A stretch of DNA of 8,186 nt from Muellerivita sp035541195 (GCA_035541195.1 DATKNU010000062.1:1-8186), one strand, 5' to 3'. Shown: positions 1-6,676, counted from the first letter of the stretch. Notes: generated from the sequence alone by a model not told the origin. A program made the numbers and translations.

Positions 1-942
1 TCCCTGAGCGACCGCAACAACCGCGTGCTCGGCAACCTGCAGTGGCTGCATTCCACGGGCCGTTTGGCCAACACCGGCTACGTCTCCATCCTGCCGGTGG
101 ACCAGGGCATCGAACATTCCGCGGGGGCTTCCTTCGCCAAGAACCCCATCTACTTCGACGCCGAGAACATCGTGAAGCTCGCCATCGAGGGCGGTTGCAA
201 CTCCGTGGCTTCCACCCTGGGGGTGCTCGGCATCGTGTCGCGCAAGTACGCCCATAAGATCCCCTTCATCGTGAAGCTCAACCACAACGAGCTCATGACC
301 TACCCCAACAAGGCCTCGGAGTTCTACTTCGGCTCCGTCAAGCAGGCCTATGACATGGGCGCGGCGGGCATCGGCGCCACCATCTACTTCGGCAACGACA
401 CTTCCCAACGCGAGATCGAGGAAACCACCCGGGCCTTCCAACAAGCCCATGAATACGGCATGTTCACCGTGCTTTGGTGCTACCTGCGCAACAAGGCCTT
501 CAAGACCAAGGACAAGGACTTCCACTTGGCCGCCGACCTGACCGGCCAAGCCAACCACTTGGGCGTCACCATTGAGGCCGACATCATCAAGCAGAAGCTG
601 CCCGAGAACAACGGCGGCTTCCAGTTCCTCAACCAGGAATCCAACTACGGCAAGTTCGACAAACGCATGTATGACACGCTCATCCCCGAGCATCCCATCG
701 AGTACACCCGCTACCAGGTGGCCAATTGCTACATGGGCCGGGCGGGGCTCATCAACTCGGGCGGCGCCTCGGGCGACAACGACTTCGCCGAAGCCGTGAA
801 GACCGCCATCATCAACAAGCGCGCGGGCGGCATGGGCCTCATCTCGGGCCGCAAGGCCTTCCAGCGCCCCCTGGCCGAGGGCGCGAAGCTGTTGCACACC
901 ATCCAGGACGTCTATTTGTCCAAGGATGTAACCATCGCTTAG
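1..942 (+). CDS. fbaB: Class I fructose-bisphosphate aldolase, FbaB/DhnA family (5' end outside window)
   Basis: The product cleaves fructose-1,6-bisphosphate to dihydroxyacetone phosphate and glyceraldehyde-3-phosphate, and runs the reverse reaction in gluconeogenesis, in the cytosol through a lysine Schiff base. The frame is open from base 1 (Ser-Leu-Ser-Asp-Arg-Asn-Asn) and gives 313 residues before TAG. The E. coli FbaB that I recall is about 350 residues, so some 35-40 N-terminal residues lie upstream. The GTG at 25 is internal and not a credible start, because homology runs before it. Recognisable blocks are SILPVDQGIEHSAGASF (residues 29-45), VKLNHNE, GATIYFGN, DLTGQANHLG, ADIIKQKLPENNGG with Lys197 (codon 589-591) as the likely Schiff-base lysine, NCYMGRAGLINSGG and GGMGLISGRKAFQ (phosphate-binding ends of the TIM barrel), and the family C-terminus DVYLSKDVTIA. 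No frameshift or missing catalytic block is visible. The gene converges on the minus-strand gene ending at 1190. Confidence 0.95.
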   Translation, partial: SLSDRNNRVLGNLQWLHSTGRLANTGYVSILPVDQGIEHSAGASFAKNPIYFDAENIVKLAIEGGCNSVASTLGVLGIVSRKYAHKIPFIVKLNHNELMTYPNKASEFYFGSVKQAYDMGAAGIGATIYFGNDTSQREIEETTRAFQQAHEYGMFTVLWCYLRNKAFKTKDKDFHLAADLTGQANHLGVTIEADIIKQKLPENNGGFQFLNQESNYGKFDKRMYDTLIPEHPIEYTRYQVANCYMGRAGLINSGGASGDNDFAEAVKTAIINKRAGGMGLISGRKAFQRPLAEGAKLLHTIQDVYLSKDVTIA

Positions 943-952
943 TTGTAATAAA

Positions 953-1011
953 CCCCGAGCGCCTTTCCCGACGCCCATCGGGCTAGGGAGGCTCGGGGAC
1001 CATCGCTTAAA
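953..1011. repeat. Structured tandem element, copy A
   Basis: First of two related copies between the aldolase and the shared terminator. A perfect 8-bp outer stem, CCCCGAGC (953-960) with GCTCGGGG (991-998), encloses exactly 30 nt. Inside, CCCGA (967-971) pairs with TCGGG (978-982) around the loop CGCCCA. The loop CCC (974-976) could also pair with GGG at 986-988 as a pseudoknot. The element is followed by ACCATCGCTTAAA. On the minus strand the stem is followed by TTTATTA, so this copy could also act as a weak terminator for transcription coming from the right. Function and active strand are unknown. It could be a 3'-UTR RNA structure, a REP-like DNA palindrome or an unrecognised RNA motif. 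Confidence 0.6.
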
Positions 1012-1023
1012 TTAGGCTTCAGG

Positions 1024-1083
1024 TCCCGGCCGATTTCCCCGACGCCCTTGGTGCGGAGGGGGGCCGGGAAACCATCCCCTAAA
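1024..1083. repeat. Structured tandem element, copy B
   Basis: Second copy, offset exactly 71 bp from copy A. The outer stem is TCCCGGCC (1024-1031) with GGCCGGGA (1062-1069), again 8 perfect pairs around a 30-nt interior. Compared with copy A, three stem pairs change on both sides (C-G to T-A, A-T to G-C, G-C to C-G), so pairing is kept while sequence changes. The interior is 20/30 identical to copy A, including the unbroken CCCGACGCCC core (1038-1047; 967-976 in copy A). The inner hairpin is weaker here (CCGA 1039-1042 with TTGG 1048-1051, one G-T). The core CCC (1045-1047) again has a downstream G run (1058-1060) to pair with. It is followed by AACCATCCCCTAAA, close to the trailer of copy A. 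Confidence 0.6.
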
Positions 1084-1088
1084 AGTTT

Positions 1089-1125
1089 AAAAGCCCCCGG
1101 GGTTATCCCCGGGGGCTTTTTATTT
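1089..1125. terminator. Bidirectional intrinsic terminator between convergent genes
   Basis: A perfect 14-bp inverted repeat, AAAAGCCCCCGGGG (1089-1102) and CCCCGGGGGCTTTT (1107-1120), with a TTAT loop. The T run continues as TATTT on the plus strand, and the AAAA/TTTAAAA side supplies a T run on the minus strand. It therefore suits both the aldolase (plus) and the gene ending at 1190 (minus). A smaller hairpin, GGGCC-GAA-GGCCC at 1156-1168, lies between it and the minus-strand stop codon but has no T run. Confidence 0.9.
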
Positions 1126-1189
1126 CACTCGTTCACTTCAATCCGAAGCGTCGTAGGGCCGAAGGCCCGGGGAAAAACCGCCGCCGGGC

Positions 1190-1891
1190 CTACTTCAAGC
1201 CCGTGGTTTTCAGGATTCGGCCCGTGGCGGCATCCATCAGGCAGGATGACCCGTCCTCAAAATTCACCGAGAGACGCTGGCCTTCCAGCGCCAAAAACAG
1301 GATGCGGCTGCGTTCCTGGGGTCCTACCCGCGGCACGGGCACCCTTTTTTCCCACAAGAGCTTGCCCGTGGGGATGTCGGTGGCCCGAACGGTCTGGTGG
1401 CCGTAAGTGATGGCCGGCTCGGCTTCCACTTGATAGGTCCCTTGCAAAATGGGTTCCACCCGGTCGTCGTTGCCGTAATAAACCGCCGAGTCGTCCGGCC
1501 GCTTCTTGAAATCCGTGGCGTCCAGGGGGCTTCCCGTGCGCCGCTCCAACACGAACCATTCATCCCTCTCGTTTTGAAGAACCAACCGGTTGGGTTTTTC
1601 CAGGTACATCTTCTTCAGGAAAATGTCCTGGACGTCGCGTTCCATCTTGGGATTGACCTGGATCGTATAGAGGTATTTTTCCCACCGCTTTTCCCCGGTG
1701 GTCTTCAGGTAGGCCACCACGTGCCCGCCCTCGTAAAGGTTTCGTTTGATCTTGCGCAAGTCGTTCCAGGCCACGAACCGGTAGGCGCCGTCATCCACCG
1801 GCAAAAGCACCGGCGGCGGCACGCGTTTGGCCCAAAGGCCCGGGGGGAAAACCATGGAAATTAAAAGGGAAAATAAAAAGAGAAGGCGCAT
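1190..1891 (-). CDS. Small exported protein with PQQ-propeller-like strands, function unknown
   Basis: I chose the ATG at 1891-1889 because it begins a classic signal peptide, MRLLFLFSLLISMVFPPGLWA, probably cut after Ala21. A GGGAG lies 12 nt upstream, a rather long spacing. The frame stays open to an in-frame ATG at 1975, but those extra 28 residues are basic and Pro-rich and would bury the signal. The protein is 233 residues, about 212 mature. I do not recognise a named family. Two stretches share TG-x-x-x-W-E-K (KTTGEKRWEK at 64-72; IPTGKLLWEKRV at 173-184), and the end reads MDAATGRILK. This resembles the TG-x-x-x-W strand of PQQ or quinoprotein-alcohol-dehydrogenase-type beta-propeller repeats, though there are far too few for a full propeller. 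The 103-bp gap to the upstream Thr/Pro gene holds no terminator, so cotranscription is possible. The terminator at 1089-1125 closes the unit. Confidence 0.75.
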   Translation of the reverse strand: MRLLFLFSLLISMVFPPGLWAKRVPPPVLLPVDDGAYRFVAWNDLRKIKRNLYEGGHVVAYLKTTGEKRWEKYLYTIQVNPKMERDVQDIFLKKMYLEKPNRLVLQNERDEWFVLERRTGSPLDATDFKKRPDDSAVYYGNDDRVEPILQGTYQVEAEPAITYGHQTVRATDIPTGKLLWEKRVPVPRVGPQERSRILFLALEGQRLSVNFEDGSSCLMDAATGRILKTTGLK

Positions 1892-1922
1892 GGCGGTCAA
1901 GGGCTCCCGATGAAGTTGCCCC

Positions 1923-1928
1923 ATTCTA
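1923..1928 (-). promoter_or_regulatory. Possible -10 box for the gene starting at 1891
   Basis: The minus strand reads TAGAAT, five of six matches to TATAAT, about 30 nt before the ATG. At 17-bp spacing the -35 position reads GTGAAG, a poor match, so this is only a candidate internal promoter. Read-through from the upstream gene is equally compatible. Confidence 0.2.
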
Positions 1929-1994
1929 ACGGGCAAGGGCAGGGGCTTCACCAGTTTAAAATTCGGGCGCCTCAAGTCTTCACGCTCAAACGGG

Positions 1995-4900
1995 CTATCG
2001 GAGCAGCAGTATCTTGGCTTCCTTGGCCGCGAAAGGCTCGATCAAGTAAATGATGTAGATGCCGCTGGAGACCTTTTGGTTGTTGTAGTTGGTCCCATTC
2101 CAATTGTACCAAGAGTCCCAAACCGGCTGGCCCGTGCTGTCGGTCAAGGGCGACAGCTTCGTGATGTACTCCCCCGCCGAATTGTAGATTTTCAACACCG
2201 GGACGTTTCGATTAACCAAAACCGTGCTGGGTTGGAAAATCACGTGGATGGAAACCGGCTCGTTGGCCGGGTTGAAGGCGTTCTTGGAAATGTAAAAAAG
2301 GTCCCCGCCGTAAGGCGTGGGGGTGGGCACGGGCGTCCGCGTGTCGGTCACGGTGGCCGTGGGGGTGGCGGTCGGAAGGACCACCGTAATGACCGACCCG
2401 GAAGCCGGGGCGCCCACCACCTGCACCGGCAGGTTGTTGCCGCCCGTCACGCCGCCCACCGAGGCGTTGCTCACCACTCCGGTCTGGTAGGTCCCCGCCG
2501 CGGCCGTGGGCGAGATCTGGTCCGCCACCAAAAGATCCAACGACGCGCCCGGCGGCAGGACCTGGTTCAGATTGAAGGTGAGGACGCCGTTGACGTAAGT
2601 GCCCGTTCCCAACAGCACCGTCCCCTGCCCCACCGTGCCATTGCCCGAGCTGTCCAAGTAAAGCTGGACTTGGGTGATGCCGGTGTTGGGGTTGCCCGTG
2701 CCCGAAGCCGTCAAGGTGATCGAGGTCAAGGTGGCCGGCGCGGCTCCCGAATTGGTGACCGACAGTTGAAGCGCGGGCACGTTGGAAGCCCCCGGCAGTT
2801 GGGTCGAATTGCCCGGGTTGGCGCCGCCCAAGGCGATCTGCAGGGTGTCCGGCACCGGCACGGGCGTCAAAGTCGAAGTCGGCGTGGGCGAGGGCGTCAC
2901 CGTTCGCGTCACCGTGGCCGACGGGGTCGGGGAAAAGGAGGGGGTCCAAGTCAGGGTGGCCAAAGGCGTCAGCGTCGCCGTCGCCGTAAAGACCGGGGAG
3001 GCGGTGGGCGTCTGGGTGGGCGTCGGCGTTTCGGTCGGCGGTTGGGTGCCCGTACTGGTCACGCTGGGCGTATCGGTCGGGGTAAAGGTCGGGCTGTCCG
3101 TGGGGCTGAAAGTCCAGGTGGAGGTAAAAAGCGGGGTTTGGGTCTGGGTCAAGGTCAAGGTGGGCGTCAAGGTCAGGGTCACCGTGGGGCTGAAGGTCGG
3201 CGAGGGCGACGGGGTCCAAGTGAGCGTAAAGACCGGTGTGGGGGTCAAGGTCGGCGTCCCCGTCGGGGACCAAGTCACGCTCGGCGTCAAAGTCAGGGTC
3301 ACCGTGGGCGTCGGGGTGAAGGTGGACGTGGGCGGTTGGGTGCCCGTGATGGTCAAGGTAACGGTGGGCGTCATCGTGGGTGAGGCGGTAATGGTCGGCG
3401 TCAAAGTGGGCGTGCGGGTCGGAGTCTGGGTAAAAGTAGCGCTGGGCGTCGGGGTAAAGGAAGGCGAGGACGTCAGCGTCGGTGAAAGCGTGGGGGTGCG
3501 GGTAGGCGTCCAGCTGGGGGTCAGGGTGGGGCTGGAGGTCAAAGTCACGGTCAAGGTCGGCGTGGGGGAAGGCGTGGGCGTCTTGGTGGGGGTGGACACC
3601 GGGGTCCAGGTGGACGTGGGGCTCAAAGTCGGCGTCAAGGTTTGGGTCAAGGTGGGGGTGAAGGTCGCGGAAGGGGTCAGGGTCTTCGTCCAAGTCGGGG
3701 TCAGGGAAGGCGTCAGGGTGGGGGTCTTGGTTTGGGTCGTGGTGGCCGTGGGGGTGAAAGTCGGCGTGACGGTGGGCGTCCAGGTGAAGGTGCGCGTCGG
3801 GGTGAAAGTGGGCGTCACCGCCGGGGTGAAGGTGCGGGTCACGGTGGGGGTGGGCGTGGCGGTGGCGCAGACGATGGTGATGGCCACCGTATTACTGGTG
3901 ACGGGCCCGCCGCTGGCCCATTGGGCCACGCCGGCGTCGGTCACGACCTGGCAAAAGTCCGAGGGGAAAGTCGGGCTATAGGCGCCGACGGTGAAGTCAA
4001 TGGGCAGGCAGCCGCCCCCCGGCAAACCCGTCACCACCCAGGAAAGGTTGGGATAGGAGGTGCTGGTGGGATTGATGGTGACCGGCATCCCGCTCACCGT
4101 GGTGGTCCAGGTGCTGTAATGGGGCCCTTGGAAAGCCCATCCCCGGGGGTTGGTGATGTTGTCGCTGATCGTGATGCCGCTGCTGCCGGGCCCGGCGCCC
4201 GAGGCGTTGCAAACCGTGATGGTCATGGGAATGGCCCCGCTGTCCGAGTAGTTGGAAGTGGGCCCTCCCGTGGTTTTGGTCAGGCTGGGGTTGGGCGGAA
4301 TGGGCGTGGCCGTGCTGGTGGGGCAAAAGATGGTGACCGACACCGAGTTGGAAGTGGCGGTCACCACCCCGCTGCCGTTGTTGTAGGGCAGGTAAGCCGA
4401 GTTGGGCGCCACGTGGCAGTAGTCGGAAGTCTGGACCGAATTGTCCACCAACTCAAAGGTCACCGGCAGGCAGGTGTTGTAGGGAACGCTTTGGAAAACA
4501 ATGGGCAGCGGGTTGCCGCTGCCGATGGTTACGCCCGCGCCCTGCTCGGTCTGATACATGCTGTCGTAGTTCACGGAGAACTTGGCGTCAAAGGGGTCCA
4601 ACAACGTCACCGGCCCCAAAACGCCACGGCCTGTATTGCAGACATTGAGCTTATAAGTAACCGGCTGTCCGGTGTTGACGTTGACGCCGCCCCCCAAGAT
4701 GGATTTAACGATGCTGATGTGGGGCGTCGGCAAGGGTGTGGGCACGGTGATGGAAAAGGTTTGGCGGAAAAATTCTTCGTAGTTGGTCGTCCCCGGTGCC
4801 GCCGCCGTGGGGTCATAAGAAAGGAAGGGCGGATAGGTTCCGGTATAAAAGTCGGTGACGGCCACGTCGCCCTGGCTGGACATGATCGAGGCCGCCACCG

Positions 4901-5390
4901 CCGAGGGCGTCGTCCAACCCGAAGGCGTGAAACCCGTGCTGGTCCAACTTCCGCCCGAACCGGGCGGCGTGGTGGTGCCACTGCCGCCGTTGCCCCAAAC
5001 CTGGATATTGCCCGAGTCCGTGGAAATATCGATGGTTTGGCCGCTGGAGCAGGAGATCTGCATGGCCCAAGCCGCCAGCATGATCGAAGCCTGGGTGTTT
5101 TGGTTGTCGATGGACAGGACGTTGTTGCTGCCCCCCGCCGTGAGGGCGCTCAAGAGGGCCGGACTGCTGTTCGAGATGCAGGAGACCGCGTTGGTGCCCT
5201 GGGCCAACCCAAAACTGCCAATGGAGACGCCATCCACATAGGCCACCCCGATGTCGTCGGCGTTCAAGCACACCGTCACGTTGGTGGGATTGCAAATGCC
5301 TTGGGCGAAAAGAGGTCCAACCGGGAGCAGAAGGAAGCAAAAGAAACCGAGCGCGCAAATCGTTTTTAGATGTCTTTTAAAAGCGCCCAA
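1995..5390 (-). CDS. Very large exported multidomain protein with a 339-residue Thr/Pro tract and FlgD-like C-terminus
   Basis: 1131 residues, probably surface-exposed or secreted. The start is TTG (5390-5388); no in-frame ATG precedes the signal peptide, and GGGGCGG lies just upstream. A signal peptide covers residues 1-29 (basic start, long hydrophobic core, LFA cleavage site). Residues about 32-118 contain VAYVDG and VLSIDNQNT, suggestive of a jelly-roll lectin-like fold (inference). Residues 224-355 and 367-507 look like DUF11-type Ig-like repeats (ISIVKSI...TYKLNVCNTG; SLTKT...MTITVCNASG). Residues 509-847 are almost only Thr, Pro, Ser and alternating hydrophobics. Residues 848-1003 form another beta-rich module (LQLSVTNSGAAPATLTSITL), followed by a short Pro/Thr linker (1004-1027). 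Residues 1030-1131 resemble the FlgD Ig-like or type IX-sorting-type module (VPVLKIYNSAGEYI, WNWNGTN-type Trp/Asn block, VSSGIYIIYL). The exact role is unknown; adhesin, stalk or matrix protein are possibilities. It is preceded by its own -10 box and by the terminator of the upstream gene. Confidence 0.85.
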   Translation of the reverse strand: MGAFKRHLKTICALGFFCFLLLPVGPLFAQGICNPTNVTVCLNADDIGVAYVDGVSIGSFGLAQGTNAVSCISNSSPALLSALTAGGSNNVLSIDNQNTQASIMLAAWAMQISCSSGQTIDISTDSGNIQVWGNGGSGTTTPPGSGGSWTSTGFTPSGWTTPSAVAASIMSSQGDVAVTDFYTGTYPPFLSYDPTAAAPGTTNYEEFFRQTFSITVPTPLPTPHISIVKSILGGGVNVNTGQPVTYKLNVCNTGRGVLGPVTLLDPFDAKFSVNYDSMYQTEQGAGVTIGSGNPLPIVFQSVPYNTCLPVTFELVDNSVQTSDYCHVAPNSAYLPYNNGSGVVTATSNSVSVTIFCPTSTATPIPPNPSLTKTTGGPTSNYSDSGAIPMTITVCNASGAGPGSSGITISDNITNPRGWAFQGPHYSTWTTTVSGMPVTINPTSTSYPNLSWVVTGLPGGGCLPIDFTVGAYSPTFPSDFCQVVTDAGVAQWASGGPVTSNTVAITIVCATATPTPTVTRTFTPAVTPTFTPTRTFTWTPTVTPTFTPTATTTQTKTPTLTPSLTPTWTKTLTPSATFTPTLTQTLTPTLSPTSTWTPVSTPTKTPTPSPTPTLTVTLTSSPTLTPSWTPTRTPTLSPTLTSSPSFTPTPSATFTQTPTRTPTLTPTITASPTMTPTVTLTITGTQPPTSTFTPTPTVTLTLTPSVTWSPTGTPTLTPTPVFTLTWTPSPSPTFSPTVTLTLTPTLTLTQTQTPLFTSTWTFSPTDSPTFTPTDTPSVTSTGTQPPTETPTPTQTPTASPVFTATATLTPLATLTWTPSFSPTPSATVTRTVTPSPTPTSTLTPVPVPDTLQIALGGANPGNSTQLPGASNVPALQLSVTNSGAAPATLTSITLTASGTGNPNTGITQVQLYLDSSGNGTVGQGTVLLGTGTYVNGVLTFNLNQVLPPGASLDLLVADQISPTAAAGTYQTGVVSNASVGGVTGGNNLPVQVVGAPASGSVITVVLPTATPTATVTDTRTPVPTPTPYGGDLFYISKNAFNPANEPVSIHVIFQPSTVLVNRNVPVLKIYNSAGEYITKLSPLTDSTGQPVWDSWYNWNGTNYNNQKVSSGIYIIYLIEPFAAKEAKILLLR
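2850..3866 (-). repeat. Thr/Pro low-complexity coding tract with local duplications
   Basis: Encodes residues 509-847 of the large exported protein, with a two-residue rhythm of Thr alternating with Pro, Val, Leu, Phe, Ser or Trp. The plus strand is G/T-rich (GGTGGGCGTC-like), the coding strand C/A-rich. Thr is written with several codons, so DNA repeats are imperfect. Two exceptions suggest segmental duplication. GGCGGTTGGGTGCCCGT occurs at 3037-3053 and 3331-3347, exactly 98 codons apart. A 26-bp stretch at 3163-3188 recurs at 3283-3308 with one mismatch, 40 codons apart. The tract probably forms an extended, possibly O-glycosylated spacer (inference). Confidence 0.85.
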
Positions 5391-5405
5391 TATCCGCCCC
5401 CATGC

Positions 5406-5423
5406 GGTGGATTTCCATCCACC
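5406..5423 (-). promoter_or_regulatory. Leader hairpin just upstream of the TTG start
   Basis: In the minus-strand transcript GGUGGAU, GGAA, AUCCACC form a perfect 7-bp stem capped by a GNRA-type tetraloop. It ends 15 nt before the TTG codon at 5390 and directly precedes the purine-rich GGGGCGG that could serve as ribosome binding site. It could modulate translation or stabilise the 5' end; no ligand is suggested by the sequence. Confidence 0.45.
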
Positions 5424-5462
5424 CAGGTTTCAGGTTAAAAACAAAAGGATAAGCCCCTAATT

Positions 5463-5468
5463 ATTATA
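5463..5468 (-). promoter_or_regulatory. -10 box of the large exported protein gene
   Basis: The minus strand carries an exact TATAAT within an AT-rich stretch between the terminator at 5511-5538 and the gene. Transcription would begin near 5456, giving a leader of about 65 nt. No TTGACA-like hexamer lies at 15-18 bp spacing (17-bp position reads ACATGG). It may therefore rely on an activator, or this lineage may use a different -35 sequence. Confidence 0.4.
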
Positions 5469-5510
5469 TACCTTTCCAGTTTTCACCATGTTATTTCGGC
5501 CTGAAAAGCC

Positions 5511-5538
5511 AATAAAAAAGGCCCCGAAAGGGGCCTTT
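5511..5538 (-). terminator. Intrinsic terminator of the heme-barrel gene
   Basis: The minus strand reads AAAGGCCCC, TTTC, GGGGCCTTT, a perfect 9-bp stem, running straight into TTTTTTATT. It begins 36 nt after the stop codon at 5575. It separates the YfhO-like/heme-barrel unit from the next transcription unit. Confidence 0.88.
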
Positions 5539-5574
5539 CAATTAAAAACTGTTTAAAGGCTGGAAAAGGGGCGA

Positions 5575-6669
5575 TTAATAAAAGAAGTAAGTATCCAGCA
5601 ACATGGAATAGCCGGGATTGCCCTTGTTGGGGCTGGCCGAGGAGGTGTAATCCAGCCTCGCCAAATCCACCTGGAACTTGAGGTTACGCACCGGATAGCA
5701 ACGCAAGCTCACCAAATGGCGGAAGCCCTCAGTGCCGATTTTCACCCCATGATCCAAATACTCGCTGGCCAGCCTCAAGTAAACATCGTTCCCCAAATCC
5801 GTTTCCAAACTCGCGTGGTAGGCCTGGTAGGTTTGGCCGCCGCCGTCATTGCCTTGGTCGGCCTCGGCCAAAAGCACGAAAGGGGCGAAGCGCGCCCAGC
5901 CGAACCCGTCGTAGCGCAGCTGGTAGGCCGGGGTGTCCAAGTCCTTGCCGAAAAAGGACCCGCCCAAGGTGAATTCGGAAAAGTGGAACCCGGCCTTGAG
6001 GCATTCCATCTTTTCCAACGGCGAAAGGGCGTCGTCGAAGACCGCCGCGTTCACGAAGAAGTTGTCCGGGTAAAAACCGGCTTCCAGGCCGTTCAAGACG
6101 GTGTCATAAGTGAAGCCCAAAGGCCCCCGCACCAGGCTGTCATCGTCCGAAAGCCCCAGGCCATAAGCCGGGTTGAAGGCCCCGATCTTCAGGTAACCGT
6201 CCGCGGGCAATTGGGAAATCAGTCCGTACATCTCGCTCTTGGCCGAGTTGTCCACGCGGTAATCCACCACGCCGGAGATGATCTCATTGCTATGGGCGTA
6301 GACCGAAAAGGACTCGCGGCCCAAGCGCACGTCGCTGATGACGGGAAGCAGCGCGGGCGGGTGCACGGAGGTATATTCGGTGGTGAAAAGGCCGTTGTAA
6401 AAATAATTCACGTGCAGGTCCAGCCCGGTGGCCACGTAGGTGGCGGTGGGGTGGCTTAAGGGCTGGGCCTTGGTCAACCCCTGCCAATCGAAGGTTTGGA
6501 GGCTGTTGCCGTAATTTTTCCCGAAATCATCCCGCATCCAGCCGCCGGTCTGGTTCACATGGCAGGCGTTGCAATTGACGCCCTTCCAAGCCGCCAGATA
6601 AGGCTCGGCGAAGCCCGCGGAAGCCAAACCCAAACCCAAAACCAAGCCCAAGACCCCTATGGAACGCAA
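5575..6669 (-). CDS. Outer-membrane beta-barrel with N-terminal single c-type heme motif (porin-cytochrome fusion)
   Basis: Predicted to sit in the outer membrane with one covalent heme near its N-terminus, suggesting electron transfer through or at the pore. I prefer the TTG start at 6669. It gives 364 residues and a textbook signal peptide (MRSIGVLGLVLGLGLASAGFA, cut before Glu22), and AGGGG lies 7 nt upstream. The in-frame ATG at 6729 has no ribosome binding site and would add 20 hydrophilic residues. The mature protein opens with EPYLAAWKGVNCNACHVNQT. CNACH (Cys33, Cys36, His37) is a CXXCH heme c site, followed by GGWMRDDFG, whose Met is a possible distal ligand. The remaining 300 or so residues are alternating, Tyr/Phe/Gly-rich beta strands ending in TYFFY, the aromatic C-terminus typical of barrels assembled by Bam. 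The order heme-then-porin recalls Cyc2 of iron oxidisers and Geobacter-type monoheme barrel proteins; identity with either is not shown. It follows the YfhO-like gene and is closed by the terminator at 5538-5511. Confidence 0.82.
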   Translation of the reverse strand: MRSIGVLGLVLGLGLASAGFAEPYLAAWKGVNCNACHVNQTGGWMRDDFGKNYGNSLQTFDWQGLTKAQPLSHPTATYVATGLDLHVNYFYNGLFTTEYTSVHPPALLPVISDVRLGRESFSVYAHSNEIISGVVDYRVDNSAKSEMYGLISQLPADGYLKIGAFNPAYGLGLSDDDSLVRGPLGFTYDTVLNGLEAGFYPDNFFVNAAVFDDALSPLEKMECLKAGFHFSEFTLGGSFFGKDLDTPAYQLRYDGFGWARFAPFVLLAEADQGNDGGGQTYQAYHASLETDLGNDVYLRLASEYLDHGVKIGTEGFRHLVSLRCYPVRNLKFQVDLARLDYTSSASPNKGNPGYSMLLDTYFFY

Positions 6670-6676
6670 GGACAAA

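Noticed and set aside
953..1083. Fluoride riboswitch or other known riboswitch on the minus strand (GCGATGG/GGGATGG ahead of stems)
   Set aside because: Only the GATGG string resembles it. The element sits downstream of both neighbouring genes, and the rest of the known consensus is not visible.
1892..1975. N-terminal extension of the small exported protein to the ATG at 1975
   Set aside because: It would put 28 residues before an obvious signal peptide. The ATG at 1891 fits export better.
2076..3383. Long plus-strand open frame (435 codons) rich in Arg and Gly
   Set aside because: It lies entirely antisense to the large exported protein. Composition follows from reading GC-rich Thr/Pro codons on the opposite strand, and it has no recognisable domain or ribosome site.
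2212..3693. Minus-strand alternative frame encoding a His/Asp/Pro-rich repeat protein
   Set aside because: It is the shifted reading of the Thr/Pro codons. The repeat look is inherited from the true frame, and the in-frame protein is continuous from signal peptide to stop.
2850..3866. CRISPR-like or tandem-repeat array appearance
   Set aside because: No fixed-length repeats with unique spacers. The pattern is a coding low-complexity tract.
3642..5369. Long plus-strand open frame (575 codons)
   Set aside because: Antisense shadow of the same gene, Arg/Gly/His-rich, no signal, no motif. The minus-strand frame has a signal peptide and ordered domains.
5401..5403. ATG just upstream of the large exported protein as its start
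   Set aside because: It is in a different reading frame from the signal peptide, so TTG at 5390 is the supported start.
5716..6459. Plus-strand open frame (247 codons) opposite the heme-barrel gene
   Set aside because: Antisense shadow. The minus-strand frame carries a heme motif, signal peptide, barrel pattern and terminator.
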